The notes beneath the pieces were generated by a model. It searched no databases. It saw only the letters and a list, made by a program, of their open reading frames with translations, and was not told the DNA's origin. Positions 1 to 7,260 of a DNA stretch of 32,547 nucleotides are shown piece after piece (within the stretch, counting starts at the first letter, position 1; each line of letters begins with the position of its first letter). The stretch is from an uncultured Lachnospiraceae bacterium (GTDB lineage: Bacteria; Bacillota; Clostridia; Lachnospirales; Lachnospiraceae): contig CACXGE010000142.1 in NCBI GenBank assembly GCA_902767135.1, positions 1-32,547 on the forward strand, given 5' to 3'. The translations under genes and the position numbers were made by a program.

Positions 1-100
1 CGGTCAATGCTTACGCATGCAAAATTGCCCGATTTTTGTAAAATTTACATTTTCTTACGGTGTCAGCAGTAAATGCTGACACCTGTATTGAATAGTTACG
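1..100. repeat. Intergenic hairpin repeat, copy A (cut by window edge)
   Basis: This stretch aligns well by eye with 7152-7250. It carries the conserved block with ATGC-TTAC-GCAT and ATTGCCCGATTTTTG, then a perfect 10-bp stem GGTGTCAGCA (59-68) / TGCTGACACC (74-83) around the loop GTAAA. It ends in the family terminus TTACG, and the TTA at 96-98 is the complement of the ptsI stop codon, so the repeat abuts and overlaps the end of that gene. The left end lies outside the window. It may act as a terminator or mRNA 3'-end structure for the fructose operon, but there is no classic U-tract on the minus strand. Confidence 0.7.
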
Positions 101-1730
101 ATAAATCAATATTTCTGATTTGATTTCTTACTTTGAGAACAAAGCCTGGAGAAACAGATAATTCATCAATTCCCATTCTTAGAAACGTTTCTGTAAGGGT
201 GACATCTGCAGCTAACTCTCCACAAATTCCAATCCATGCCCCATATTTATGGGCATTGGTGGCAGCCATTTCAATCAATCGTAAGATAGCCTCATGATGG
301 GTATCACAAAAGCTCTCCAAATTCGGATTCTGTCTGTCACAGGCAAGTGTATACTGAGTTAAATCATTTGTTCCAACACTGAAAAAATCTACTAAGGGTG
401 CTAATCTGTCACTAATCACTGCCGCTGCTGGAGTTTCAATCATAATACCAAGCTCCACATCTTCACTGTAGGAGAGTCCCTGCTCTTTTAACTCTTGCTT
501 TACCTGTTCACAGGTTTCTTTAATTTTCTCAACCTCCGATACCGAGGTAATCATAGGAAACATAATCCCCAATTTGCCGTACACAGAAGCCCTGTATAGT
601 GCCCTTAGCTGGGTTTTGAAAATTTCCGGACGGGTAAGGCAAATCCTAATGGCACGATATCCAAGTGCTGGATTATCCTCTTTTCCCAGCCCAAAATAAT
701 CCACCTGCTTATCCGCACCAATATCCAGTGTTCTAATAATTACTTTCTTGCCAGCCATACTTTCCAAGACTTTTTTATAGGCTGCAAACTGTTCTTCTTC
801 CGTTGGATAATCCTTACTTTCCAAATAAAGAAATTCACTTCGAAATAAACCTATGCCACCTGCATCATTTAAAAGCACAGCTCCTATATTATCCACACTT
901 CCAATATTTGCATATACATTAATTTGGGTACCATCTAAAGTAATGTTTTCTTTTCCCTTTAAATCCAAAAGCAGTTTTTTCTTTTCTAAATCCTGTCTTT
1001 GTTTTTCCTGTAATCTTTCTGTGGTTTCCTGATCCGGATTGACAAACACCTCTCCGGTAAATCCATCCACAATGGCATAATCTCCATCTTCAATACCTGA
1101 AAGGAATTCTTCTCCCACTCCGATAATAGCCGGAATATTCATATTTCTTGCAAGAATTGCCGTATGGGAGTTGGAAGAGCCATGGGCTGTGACAAAAGCT
1201 AACACTTTTTCCTTATCCAACGAAACAGTCTCACTAGGAGCAAGGTCATCTGCGCAAATAATCACCTTGTCATTTTCCGTCCCTTCCAAAGAAGAAGATT
1301 GACTCAAATTACGAATCAAACGATTGGAGATATCCTTCACATCCGTGGCTCTTTCCTGCATGTAGGCATTATCTTCAATGGCCGCAAACATGGCTGCAAA
1401 ATTATCTCCCGTGACTGCAATGGCATATTCTCCATTCACTTTCTGGGTTTCAATAATATTTTCAATGGATTCATTATAATCTTCATCCTCTAACATTGTC
1501 ATATGTGTCTTGAATATTTGAGCGTTTGCCTCGCCTACTTCTTTTAAAGCTTTGTCATAAATTTCCTGAAGCTGTGCCAATGACTTTTCTTTCGCCAGAT
1601 TTACTTTTTCTTTTTCCGCTTCTACATCTTCTACATGGATACGCTTTACAGAAATTTCCTCACGTTGAAATACACTTATTTTTCCTATTGCAACTGCCCC
1701 ATAAACGCCTTTTCCTACATACCGAACCAT
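96..1730 (-). CDS. ptsI: PTS Enzyme I (phosphoenolpyruvate-protein phosphotransferase)
   Basis: Cytoplasmic Enzyme I takes phosphate from phosphoenolpyruvate and passes it to HPr, the first step of PTS sugar uptake. The protein is 544 residues, slightly shorter than the usual 570 or so. The phospho-histidine motif SNSHTAILAR lies near residue 190. The PEP-binding barrel follows, with GGIGLFRSEFLY, the arginine segment LGYRAIRICL, and the catalytic cysteine in GICGELA near the C terminus. The ATG start has a good SD (GAGGAGG). It is the last gene of the fru operon, 62 bp after ptsH. Its stop codon lies inside the terminus of repeat copy A, so its last residues may have been altered when the repeat arrived. 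Confidence 0.97.
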   Translation of the reverse strand: MVRYVGKGVYGAVAIGKISVFQREEISVKRIHVEDVEAEKEKVNLAKEKSLAQLQEIYDKALKEVGEANAQIFKTHMTMLEDEDYNESIENIIETQKVNGEYAIAVTGDNFAAMFAAIEDNAYMQERATDVKDISNRLIRNLSQSSSLEGTENDKVIICADDLAPSETVSLDKEKVLAFVTAHGSSNSHTAILARNMNIPAIIGVGEEFLSGIEDGDYAIVDGFTGEVFVNPDQETTERLQEKQRQDLEKKKLLLDLKGKENITLDGTQINVYANIGSVDNIGAVLLNDAGGIGLFRSEFLYLESKDYPTEEEQFAAYKKVLESMAGKKVIIRTLDIGADKQVDYFGLGKEDNPALGYRAIRICLTRPEIFKTQLRALYRASVYGKLGIMFPMITSVSEVEKIKETCEQVKQELKEQGLSYSEDVELGIMIETPAAAVISDRLAPLVDFFSVGTNDLTQYTLACDRQNPNLESFCDTHHEAILRLIEMAATNAHKYGAWIGICGELAADVTLTETFLRMGIDELSVSPGFVLKVRNQIRNIDLS

Positions 1731-1749
1731 ACAGATACCTCCTCATCCT

Positions 1750-1780
1750 CTACCGCCATCAAAATTTACGATGACGGTAG
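1750..1780 (-). other. Intra-operon hairpin between ptsH and ptsI
   Basis: The 62-bp gap between ptsH and ptsI holds an 11-bp stem, CTACCGCCATC (1750-1760) against GATGACGGTAG (1770-1780), with a 9-nt loop. In the minus-strand mRNA the single mismatch becomes a G-U wobble. There is no U-run after it, so it is unlikely to be a full terminator. A processing or stabilising structure that sets the ptsH/ptsI ratio is plausible but is inference. Confidence 0.5.
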
Positions 1781-1792
1781 ATTTCCTACGTT

Positions 1793-2059
1793 CTATTCAC
1801 CAAATCCAGTTTCAAAAAGCTCTACTGCTTTGTCTAATGCTGCTTGTTCATTTTCTCCTTCTGCAGTAATCTCTACCTTTGTTCCACATTTGATTCCTGC
1901 AGCCATAATCTGCATTACTGAAGTGGCTTTTATCGCTTTATCTGCCACCTTTAAAGTCACCCTGCAATCTGTATACTTTTTCATTTCTTCGGAAAGAAGA
2001 CCTGCCGGTCTCATGTGAACTCCTTCTTTATTTATTACTTCTACTGTTTTTGTTACCAT
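1793..2059 (-). CDS. ptsH: Phosphocarrier protein HPr
   Basis: HPr is the small cytoplasmic phosphocarrier between Enzyme I and the sugar-specific EIIA domains. The 88-residue length is typical. His15 sits in the motif GVHMRPAG, the site phosphorylated by Enzyme I. Ser47 in ATSVMQIM corresponds to the regulatory serine (Ser46) that HPr kinase phosphorylates in Firmicutes, so the protein could also act in CcpA-type catabolite repression. It starts at ATG with SD AAGGAG. It lies between fruA and ptsI, so expression should follow fructose. Confidence 0.97.
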   Translation of the reverse strand: MVTKTVEVINKEGVHMRPAGLLSEEMKKYTDCRVTLKVADKAIKATSVMQIMAAGIKCGTKVEITAEGENEQAALDKAVELFETGFGE

Positions 2060-2086
2060 AATAAATCACTCCTTTTTCCTATTTAT

Positions 2087-3994
2087 TTACTTTGCTCTTT
2101 TTCTTTTTAACAATCCAAGTAAAAACATTCCAACTAAGGAACCAATGATAAGAGATACCAGGTACCATAATCCGTTACCTACCACCGCAAATACAAAGAT
2201 ACCTCCGTGTGGTGCCATCAAGGTACAATCAAACGCCATAGAAAGCCCTCCTGCCACTGCTGAACCTATCATACATGCTGGAATCACTCTTAATGGATCT
2301 GCTGCTGCATAAGGAATTGCACCCTCTGTGATAAAGCTTAGTCCCATAATATAATTAACCGGACCATTTTTTCTTTCTTCCTCTGTCCATCTGTTCTTAA
2401 AGAAGGTGGTTGCCAGACCAATCGCAATTGGTGGAACCATTCCTCCAATCATAACCGCTGCCATAATATCATAATTTCCGGAAGTAATCGCTGTGATACC
2501 AAATACATATGCTGCCTTGTTGAAAGGACCACCCATATCAATTGACATCATAGCTCCCAGGATACAGCCTAACAAAATCTTGCTGTCCCCCATGGAACTA
2601 AGGAAATTAGAAAGTCCTGTGTTAATCATTCCCATAAATGGATTGATTGCACACATCACAATTGCAATGATTCCCAATCCTGCCAGTGGATAAATAAGTA
2701 CTGGTTTTATTCCATCTAATGCCTTTGGCATCTTATCGCACAGCTTTTCTACTCCTATCATAAGGAATCCACCTGCAAAGCCTGCAAGCAATGCCCCAAG
2801 AAAACCGGAAGGAATATCACCGCCTACGTTCTCAAAGGTGGCTCCCAAGGTAGCCAGGTAGCCGCCTACCAAACCTACTAAAAATCCCGGACGGTCTGCA
2901 ATACTCATGGCAATATAACCTGCCAATACTGGAATCATAAAGTTAAATGCATATCCACCAATGTTTTTGAAAAATGCCGCTGCTGCTGTGTAAGTTCCAA
3001 AATTTCCATCTTGAGGTGCACCTGCAATACTGTCAATCAAAAAGGCTAATGCAATAAAGATACCTCCGGCTACAGTAAATGGCAACATATTGGAAACGCC
3101 ATTCATCAAATGCTTGTAAATCTTTCTTCCAAAGCTTTCATCATTTCCCAAGCTGCTTTCTGCCCTTGCACCAGAATGCTCATATACCGGTGCATCTTTG
3201 TCAATGATTCTCTGAATCAATTCTTCTGGTTTTTTAATTCCATCAGATACTTTCGTACAAAGCACCCTCTTACCATGAAAACGTGACATTTCCACAGTCT
3301 TATCTGCAGCTACAATAATACCATCACAATTGTCAATTTCTTCTTTTGTCAGAACATTCTTCGCTCCACCAGAACCATTGGTTTCCACTTTTATGGTAAT
3401 TCCCATTTTCTTTCCAGCTTTATCCAGTGCTTCTGCTGCCATGTAAGTATGTGCAATACCAGTAGGACACGCGGTAACTGCCAATACCCTGAAACCTGTT
3501 TTTTCTTCTACAAGGCCTTCCTTTGGTTCCTCTGGATATTTTTCCATTTCCATGTCGTCAATAATCTTTAGAAATGCTTCCTTGCTGTCTGCCTCTAGCA
3601 GCTTTTCTCTAAAATCTTCATCCATAAGTATGGTCATCAACCTGGATAATACCTCCAGATGTACATCCCCGTCATTTGGTGCTGCAATCATAAATAAAAG
3701 ATTGGACGGTTCACCATCTAATGCTTCATAGTCCACCCCATTGGGCACTGTGATTGCCGAAAGCGACGGTGCCTTTACTGCCTTACTTTTTGCATGGGGA
3801 ATGGCAATCCCTTCTCCTACTGCCGTGGAACCCTTTTTTTCTCTCTCTAAGATTCCTTGTTTATAAGTTTCCCTATCAGAGAGGTTTCCTCCTTTCACCT
3901 GTAAATCCACCAATAAATCAATGGCCTCCGATTTTGATTTTGGTGATGCGTTTAATAAAATACTTTCCTTTTTTAGCAGATCAATGATACGCAT
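2087..3994 (-). CDS. fruA: PTS fructose transporter, EIIABC
   Basis: This membrane protein imports fructose and releases it as fructose 1-phosphate. Domain order from the start at 3994 is EIIA (about residues 1-145, His in GIAIPHAKS), EIIB (about 165-265, Cys in AVTACPTGIAHTYMA) and EIIC (about 290-630, roughly ten hydrophobic segments and the loop GGPFNKAAYVFG). An upstream in-frame codon at 4012 also exists, but GGAGGG at 4001-4006 is correctly spaced for the ATG at 3994, giving 635 residues. It follows fruK by 22 bp in the operon. All three phosphotransfer sites are present, so it looks functional. Confidence 0.96.
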   Translation of the reverse strand: MRIIDLLKKESILLNASPKSKSEAIDLLVDLQVKGGNLSDRETYKQGILEREKKGSTAVGEGIAIPHAKSKAVKAPSLSAITVPNGVDYEALDGEPSNLLFMIAAPNDGDVHLEVLSRLMTILMDEDFREKLLEADSKEAFLKIIDDMEMEKYPEEPKEGLVEEKTGFRVLAVTACPTGIAHTYMAAEALDKAGKKMGITIKVETNGSGGAKNVLTKEEIDNCDGIIVAADKTVEMSRFHGKRVLCTKVSDGIKKPEELIQRIIDKDAPVYEHSGARAESSLGNDESFGRKIYKHLMNGVSNMLPFTVAGGIFIALAFLIDSIAGAPQDGNFGTYTAAAAFFKNIGGYAFNFMIPVLAGYIAMSIADRPGFLVGLVGGYLATLGATFENVGGDIPSGFLGALLAGFAGGFLMIGVEKLCDKMPKALDGIKPVLIYPLAGLGIIAIVMCAINPFMGMINTGLSNFLSSMGDSKILLGCILGAMMSIDMGGPFNKAAYVFGITAITSGNYDIMAAVMIGGMVPPIAIGLATTFFKNRWTEEERKNGPVNYIMGLSFITEGAIPYAAADPLRVIPACMIGSAVAGGLSMAFDCTLMAPHGGIFVFAVVGNGLWYLVSLIIGSLVGMFLLGLLKRKRAK

Positions 3995-4016
3995 AAAAAT
4001 CCCTCCAATCACATTA

Positions 4017-4916
4017 TTATAATTGTTTTAACAAATCGTATACCAAATCTTTTGTTGCAAGGCCATCCGAGAAAGCAGTTGCTCCGCCGGTTGCAGTCCC
4101 AAGCTTTAATGCATATTCATAATCGCCCTGTTCACACCCTGCGATAAAACCTGCCACCATAGAATCCCCCGCTCCTACCGAATTCCTTACCTGACCTGAG
4201 CAAACACCACACACATGCTCTTTATCATTTTCATCCAATAGTACTGCACCATCTCCTGCCATAGAAACCAACACATTGATTGCACCCATTTCCTTCAGCT
4301 TTCTTGCATAAGTCAAAATATCCTGGATGCCAGATAATTTTACTCTAAACATTTCCTCTAACTCAAACTGGTTTGGTTTTACAAGAAATGGCTTGTATTC
4401 CAATACATTCATAAGTAAATCTTTGGTTGCATCTACTACTGTACGAATTTGTTTTTCTTTTAAAAATTCTAAAATCCTTTGGTAAATATCCTCTGGCAAA
4501 GCATCCGGGATACTTCCAGCTAAAACGACGGTATCTCCATTCTTTACTTCCTTTAATTTTTCAAAAAACTCACTCACTGCTTCCTTGGGAATCTGTGGTC
4601 CTTGTCCATTTAATTCTGTTTCAGTATCCGATTTTATCTTCACATTAATTCTGGAACATCCCTGTTTCAAATGAACAAAATCTGTTTCAATTCCTAGTTC
4701 CTGCACACCTTTTTCAATGGCTTCTCCTGTAAAACCAGCTACAAATCCCAGCGCCTTTGACTTGATTCCCAATTCCTGCAACACTATGGAAACATTGATT
4801 CCCTTTCCTCCAAAATAAATCTCATCCTTCTTCGAACGATTCACACAACCTAAATTCAACTGGTCTGCATGCACAATATAATCCACAGCAGGATTAAATG
4901 TTACGGTATAAATCAT
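4017..4916 (-). CDS. fruK: 1-phosphofructokinase
   Basis: It phosphorylates fructose 1-phosphate (from the EIIABC transporter) with ATP to fructose 1,6-bisphosphate, feeding glycolysis. This is a 299-residue PfkB/ribokinase-fold enzyme of normal length. The N terminus MIYTVTFNPAVDYIV and the substrate loop FGGKGINVS are typical of FruK. The C-terminal catalytic motif SVGAGDSMVAGF holds the proton-accepting Asp. Its start overlaps the 3' end of fruR by 23 bp, which suggests translational coupling. Tagatose 6-phosphate kinase is a related alternative, but the neighbours point to fructose. Confidence 0.95.
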   Translation of the reverse strand: MIYTVTFNPAVDYIVHADQLNLGCVNRSKKDEIYFGGKGINVSIVLQELGIKSKALGFVAGFTGEAIEKGVQELGIETDFVHLKQGCSRINVKIKSDTETELNGQGPQIPKEAVSEFFEKLKEVKNGDTVVLAGSIPDALPEDIYQRILEFLKEKQIRTVVDATKDLLMNVLEYKPFLVKPNQFELEEMFRVKLSGIQDILTYARKLKEMGAINVLVSMAGDGAVLLDENDKEHVCGVCSGQVRNSVGAGDSMVAGFIAGCEQGDYEYALKLGTATGGATAFSDGLATKDLVYDLLKQL

Positions 4917-5664
4917 CTTTCATAACCTCCTTTACTAAAGTATAGTCCATATAGCTACAATCAATCAGTCGATCTGTAATAATGGTTGCTTTATTCAATG
5001 GCGAGAAGGTTGCTGTAGCAATTCTGTCAAACTTTGAGTGGTCTGCCAATACATAAGCATTGATACTCGTACTGATCACCGTACTTTTTACTTTTGCTTC
5101 ATTGATGTCCGGAGTGGAAAAACCGCCCGAAATAGAAATACCATTTACACCGAGAAAAGACTTTGTAAAATGATAATTACTCAACGTCATAACGCATTCT
5201 GCACCTACAATCGCCTCTGTAGATAATTTGATCTCTCCACCTGGAATATAAACCTTGAATCCACTTTCTGCTAATTTTTTTGTATGGATAAAAGCATTGG
5301 TTACAAAAGTTACATTTTTTTGTGGAAGAAATTCTATCATCTTCTCTGTGGTAGTCCCTGCATCTAAAAAAATGAAATCTCCTTCCTCCACCAAACTTGC
5401 CGCATATTTTGCAATAGCAATTTTCTCTTCCGTGTATAGTCTTTCCTTTTCTTTGATATTTTCTTCATGAAACGTGAATTTTTCGTTTTTTGAAATTGCA
5501 CCACCATGCACTTTTATTAGTTTTCCTTGTTCTGCCAGTGTATTCAAATCCCGACGCATGGTAGAAACGGAACTGTTGAGCATCTGACACAACTCATTGA
5601 TGGAAACACTTTTATTCCTATTTACAATTTCCTCAATCATGGCATGCCTTTCTTCTGCAAGCAT
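4894..5664 (-). CDS. fruR: DeoR-family fructose operon repressor
   Basis: This DNA-binding regulator probably represses the operon and is released by fructose 1-phosphate or a related sugar phosphate. The N-terminal helix-turn-helix (about residues 5-55) has the family pattern MLAEERHAMIEEIV, SINELCQML, VSTMRRDLNTL. The rest is the DeoR sensor domain with DAGTTTEKM and VTNA. A longer frame begins at 5760, but the promoter at 5728-5756 lies inside that extension and GGGGG precedes the ATG at 5664, so the 256-residue form is chosen. As first gene of the operon it is autoregulated, as the operators directly upstream suggest. Confidence 0.92.
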   Translation of the reverse strand: MLAEERHAMIEEIVNRNKSVSINELCQMLNSSVSTMRRDLNTLAEQGKLIKVHGGAISKNEKFTFHEENIKEKERLYTEEKIAIAKYAASLVEEGDFIFLDAGTTTEKMIEFLPQKNVTFVTNAFIHTKKLAESGFKVYIPGGEIKLSTEAIVGAECVMTLSNYHFTKSFLGVNGISISGGFSTPDINEAKVKSTVISTSINAYVLADHSKFDRIATATFSPLNKATIITDRLIDCSYMDYTLVKEVMKDDLYRNI

Positions 5665-5727
5665 TTTTTTCACCCCCAATGACGCATTTTGATTTATTTT
5701 GATTTGTTTTGGTTGTTTGTTAAGGTT

Positions 5728-5756
5728 AATATACCATAATACCTCTATCTTTTCAA
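5728..5756 (-). promoter_or_regulatory. Promoter of the fru operon
   Basis: Read on the minus strand, TTGAAA (5751-5756) and TATATT (5728-5733) are separated by exactly 17 bp, a good sigma-A-type promoter. Transcription would start near 5721, leaving a leader of roughly 55 nt before the fruR ATG at 5664. The operator copy at 5757-5770 directly abuts the -35 box. Confidence 0.75.
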
Positions 5757-5790
5757 TCATTTTCGCTCATGATACGTCATTTTCGCTCAT
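5757..5790 (-). promoter_or_regulatory. Probable FruR operators (two 14-bp direct repeats)
   Basis: The sequence TCATTTTCGCTCAT occurs twice without mismatch, at 5757-5770 and 5777-5790. The copies start 20 bp apart, close to two helical turns, so they face the same side of the DNA. The TTTCG core recalls operators of DeoR-family regulators such as AgaR and GlpR. The position next to the -35 box fits repression of fruRKA-ptsHI. Binding by FruR is inferred. Confidence 0.7.
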
Positions 5791-5841
5791 TTTTACAGAT
5801 ACTATGTATGACGTTTGTGCATTTTTGCTATAATTTAAAAG

Positions 5842-5895
5842 AGGAACACGGGGTGGTATCCAGCTTTTGCCAGCCGGATACCACCCCGTGTTCCT
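5842..5895 (-). terminator. Strong hairpin, likely terminator of the HAD/GNAT transcript
   Basis: The 19-bp arms GGAACACGGGGTGGTATCC (5843-5861) and GGATACCACCCCGTGTTCC (5876-5894) pair perfectly, with one more A-T pair outside and a 14-nt loop. On the minus strand the stem is followed by a T-rich stretch (TCTTTTAAATTATA), as in an intrinsic terminator. It would insulate the fru promoter from the upstream genes. The rest of 5765-5948 holds no gene I can support. Confidence 0.65.
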
Positions 5896-5948
5896 TAGAA
5901 TCCACCATATTGATACGCTCTTGCAATAACATAGGAGGGCTCATAATT

Positions 5949-6395
5949 TTAAAATTTCATACCAAAAATAACTTTATCTTCCAGTTCTTTTACTTCCAAA
6001 AATCCTAACTTCTCTGCCAGCTTTTTCGATGGGGTGTTTTTGGGATGGATAAATACATGTATTTCTTCTATATACAATACCTCTTTGGCGTAGTCAAGGA
6101 TTGCCTTACCTACCTGATAAGCGATTCCCCGACCACGCATATCTTCTGAAAGTAGATATCCTAGTTCTGTGTAAACGCTTCCCTCCACTTCCCTTTCTTC
6201 CAATCCTGCCCTTCCAATCACCCTTCCTGTTTCCTTTTCTGTAATTGTCCACATTCCATAACCATAAAAGGGATATCTATTCACAAGATAACTTAAGAAT
6301 TGTTCATAACTTTCCAACGGTTCTACATACTCCATTCCTTCCATACTATAAATGGAAGAAAAACTTTCATAATCTTGTGCTATGCTCTCCCGCAA
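5949..6395 (-). CDS. GNAT acetyltransferase, probably the split-off half of a HAD-GNAT fusion
   Basis: This is a GCN5-related N-acetyltransferase domain of about 148 residues (RimJ/RimL-like). It shows FYGYGMWTI, the strand IGRAGLEEREV, ELGYLL, the acetyl-CoA loop RGRGIAYQVG, and the late segment NTPSKKLAEKLGF. Its substrate is unknown. The only possible start in good range is TTG at 6395. More telling, the frame is open without a stop from 6422 and is the same frame as the HAD gene, which ends with TGA at 6423-6425. It therefore looks like the C-terminal domain of a fused protein separated by one nonsense codon. It may be weakly translated by restart, made by readthrough, or be a pseudogene. 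Confidence 0.75.
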   Translation of the reverse strand: MRESIAQDYESFSSIYSMEGMEYVEPLESYEQFLSYLVNRYPFYGYGMWTITEKETGRVIGRAGLEEREVEGSVYTELGYLLSEDMRGRGIAYQVGKAILDYAKEVLYIEEIHVFIHPKNTPSKKLAEKLGFLEVKELEDKVIFGMKF

Positions 6396-6422
6396 TTCCC
6401 AGGTTTCCCCCTGGGCTATCCT

Positions 6423-7097
6423 TCATGGAAGCTTATGAGCCCGTTGGTACACCTTCATTATAAATTCTGCATCCACCTCTTCAAATCCTTCTACTACCAT
6501 CACAGCCCGGGATAAATCCTGATTTCCGGAATCCGGATTGTAAAAACCTAACACAGGAACTCCTGCACTGCATCCTGCATTTACCCCATTGCTGGAATCT
6601 TCTATAATCACACATTCATCTTTTGTGACTCCTAACTCCTTCATTGCCTTTTCAAAGATTTCTGGCGATGGCTTAGGATGCGTCACACTTTCTCCGCTGA
6701 TTAATTTTTCAAAGCAATCCTGGATTCCAAGAAAATCTACCACTGCCTGTATTTCCTTTTGGGGAGAGGACGAAGCAACCGCAAGCTTATAATGATTTCG
6801 ATGCAAATCCTGAATCAAAGACTTTATTCCCTTGATTTCTTCGTACCCTTCTGTCTTTATCAAATAAGCTATATTTTCTCTGATTTTTTCCCGTATGACT
6901 TCCGGGGATAAGGGTACCTTCAATTCATAACTTACGTATTCACATACTTTCTGGTGGGTACCACCGATAAATCCCTTATACTCCTCATAAGGAAATTCTA
7001 TCCCATACTCCTGACACACCATCACATAAGCCTGATAGTGCTGAGGCTCACTGTTGATTATAACACCATCCATATCAAAGATTACTGCCTTTAACAT
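6423..7097 (-). CDS. HAD-family phosphatase/phosphomutase (beta-phosphoglucomutase-like)
   Basis: This 224-residue HAD hydrolase (subfamily IA) removes or moves phosphate on small phosphorylated metabolites. The sequence does not reveal the exact substrate. Motif I is FDMDGVIINSEP near the N terminus (nucleophile Asp), motif II is AVASSSP, the motif III lysine is in THPKPSPEIF, and motif IV is CVIIEDSSNGV. It ends in KLP and then TGA, after which a GNAT domain continues in the same frame. I recall Lachnospiraceae proteins in which this HAD domain is fused to GNAT through a Leu-Pro-Trp linker, so TGA here may be a mutated TGG. The HAD part itself looks intact. Confidence 0.85.
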   Translation of the reverse strand: MLKAVIFDMDGVIINSEPQHYQAYVMVCQEYGIEFPYEEYKGFIGGTHQKVCEYVSYELKVPLSPEVIREKIRENIAYLIKTEGYEEIKGIKSLIQDLHRNHYKLAVASSSPQKEIQAVVDFLGIQDCFEKLISGESVTHPKPSPEIFEKAMKELGVTKDECVIIEDSSNGVNAGCSAGVPVLGFYNPDSGNQDLSRAVMVVEGFEEVDAEFIMKVYQRAHKLP

Positions 7098-7115
7098 CTA
7101 TTTTTCTCCTCCTAT

Positions 7116-7250
7116 GCAACAGTTCAGCCACAGGCTAAACTGTTACGAAATCGGGCAATGCTTACGCATGGCAAAATTGCCCGATTTTTGTTAAATTCAC
7201 ATTTTCGCACGGTCAGCGCAGTGAATGCGCAAACCTGCCTAAACTGTTAC
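7116..7250. repeat. Intergenic hairpin repeat, copy B (most complete copy)
   Basis: This 135-bp element has ends in inverted orientation, GCAACAGTTCAG at the left and CTAAACTGTTAC at the right. It contains three hairpins: 7116-7129 with 7133-7146; CGGGCAAT (7152-7159) with ATTGCCCG (7176-7183), followed by ATTTTTG; and GCGCA (7216-7220) with TGCGC (7226-7230). Copies or fragments occur at 1-100, 14505-14562, 15860-15892 and 26951-27020. It has no coding capacity, so it resembles a MITE or REP-like element. It lies in the 163-bp gap between the MATE gene and the HAD gene. No clear target-site duplication is visible. Confidence 0.75.
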
Positions 7251-7260
7251 CCTTCTGTAA

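Noticed and set aside
5769..6008. Plus-strand open frame over the fru operators and the strong hairpin
   Set aside because: It covers operators, a terminator-like stem and the end of the GNAT gene, has no SD and no recognisable protein features.
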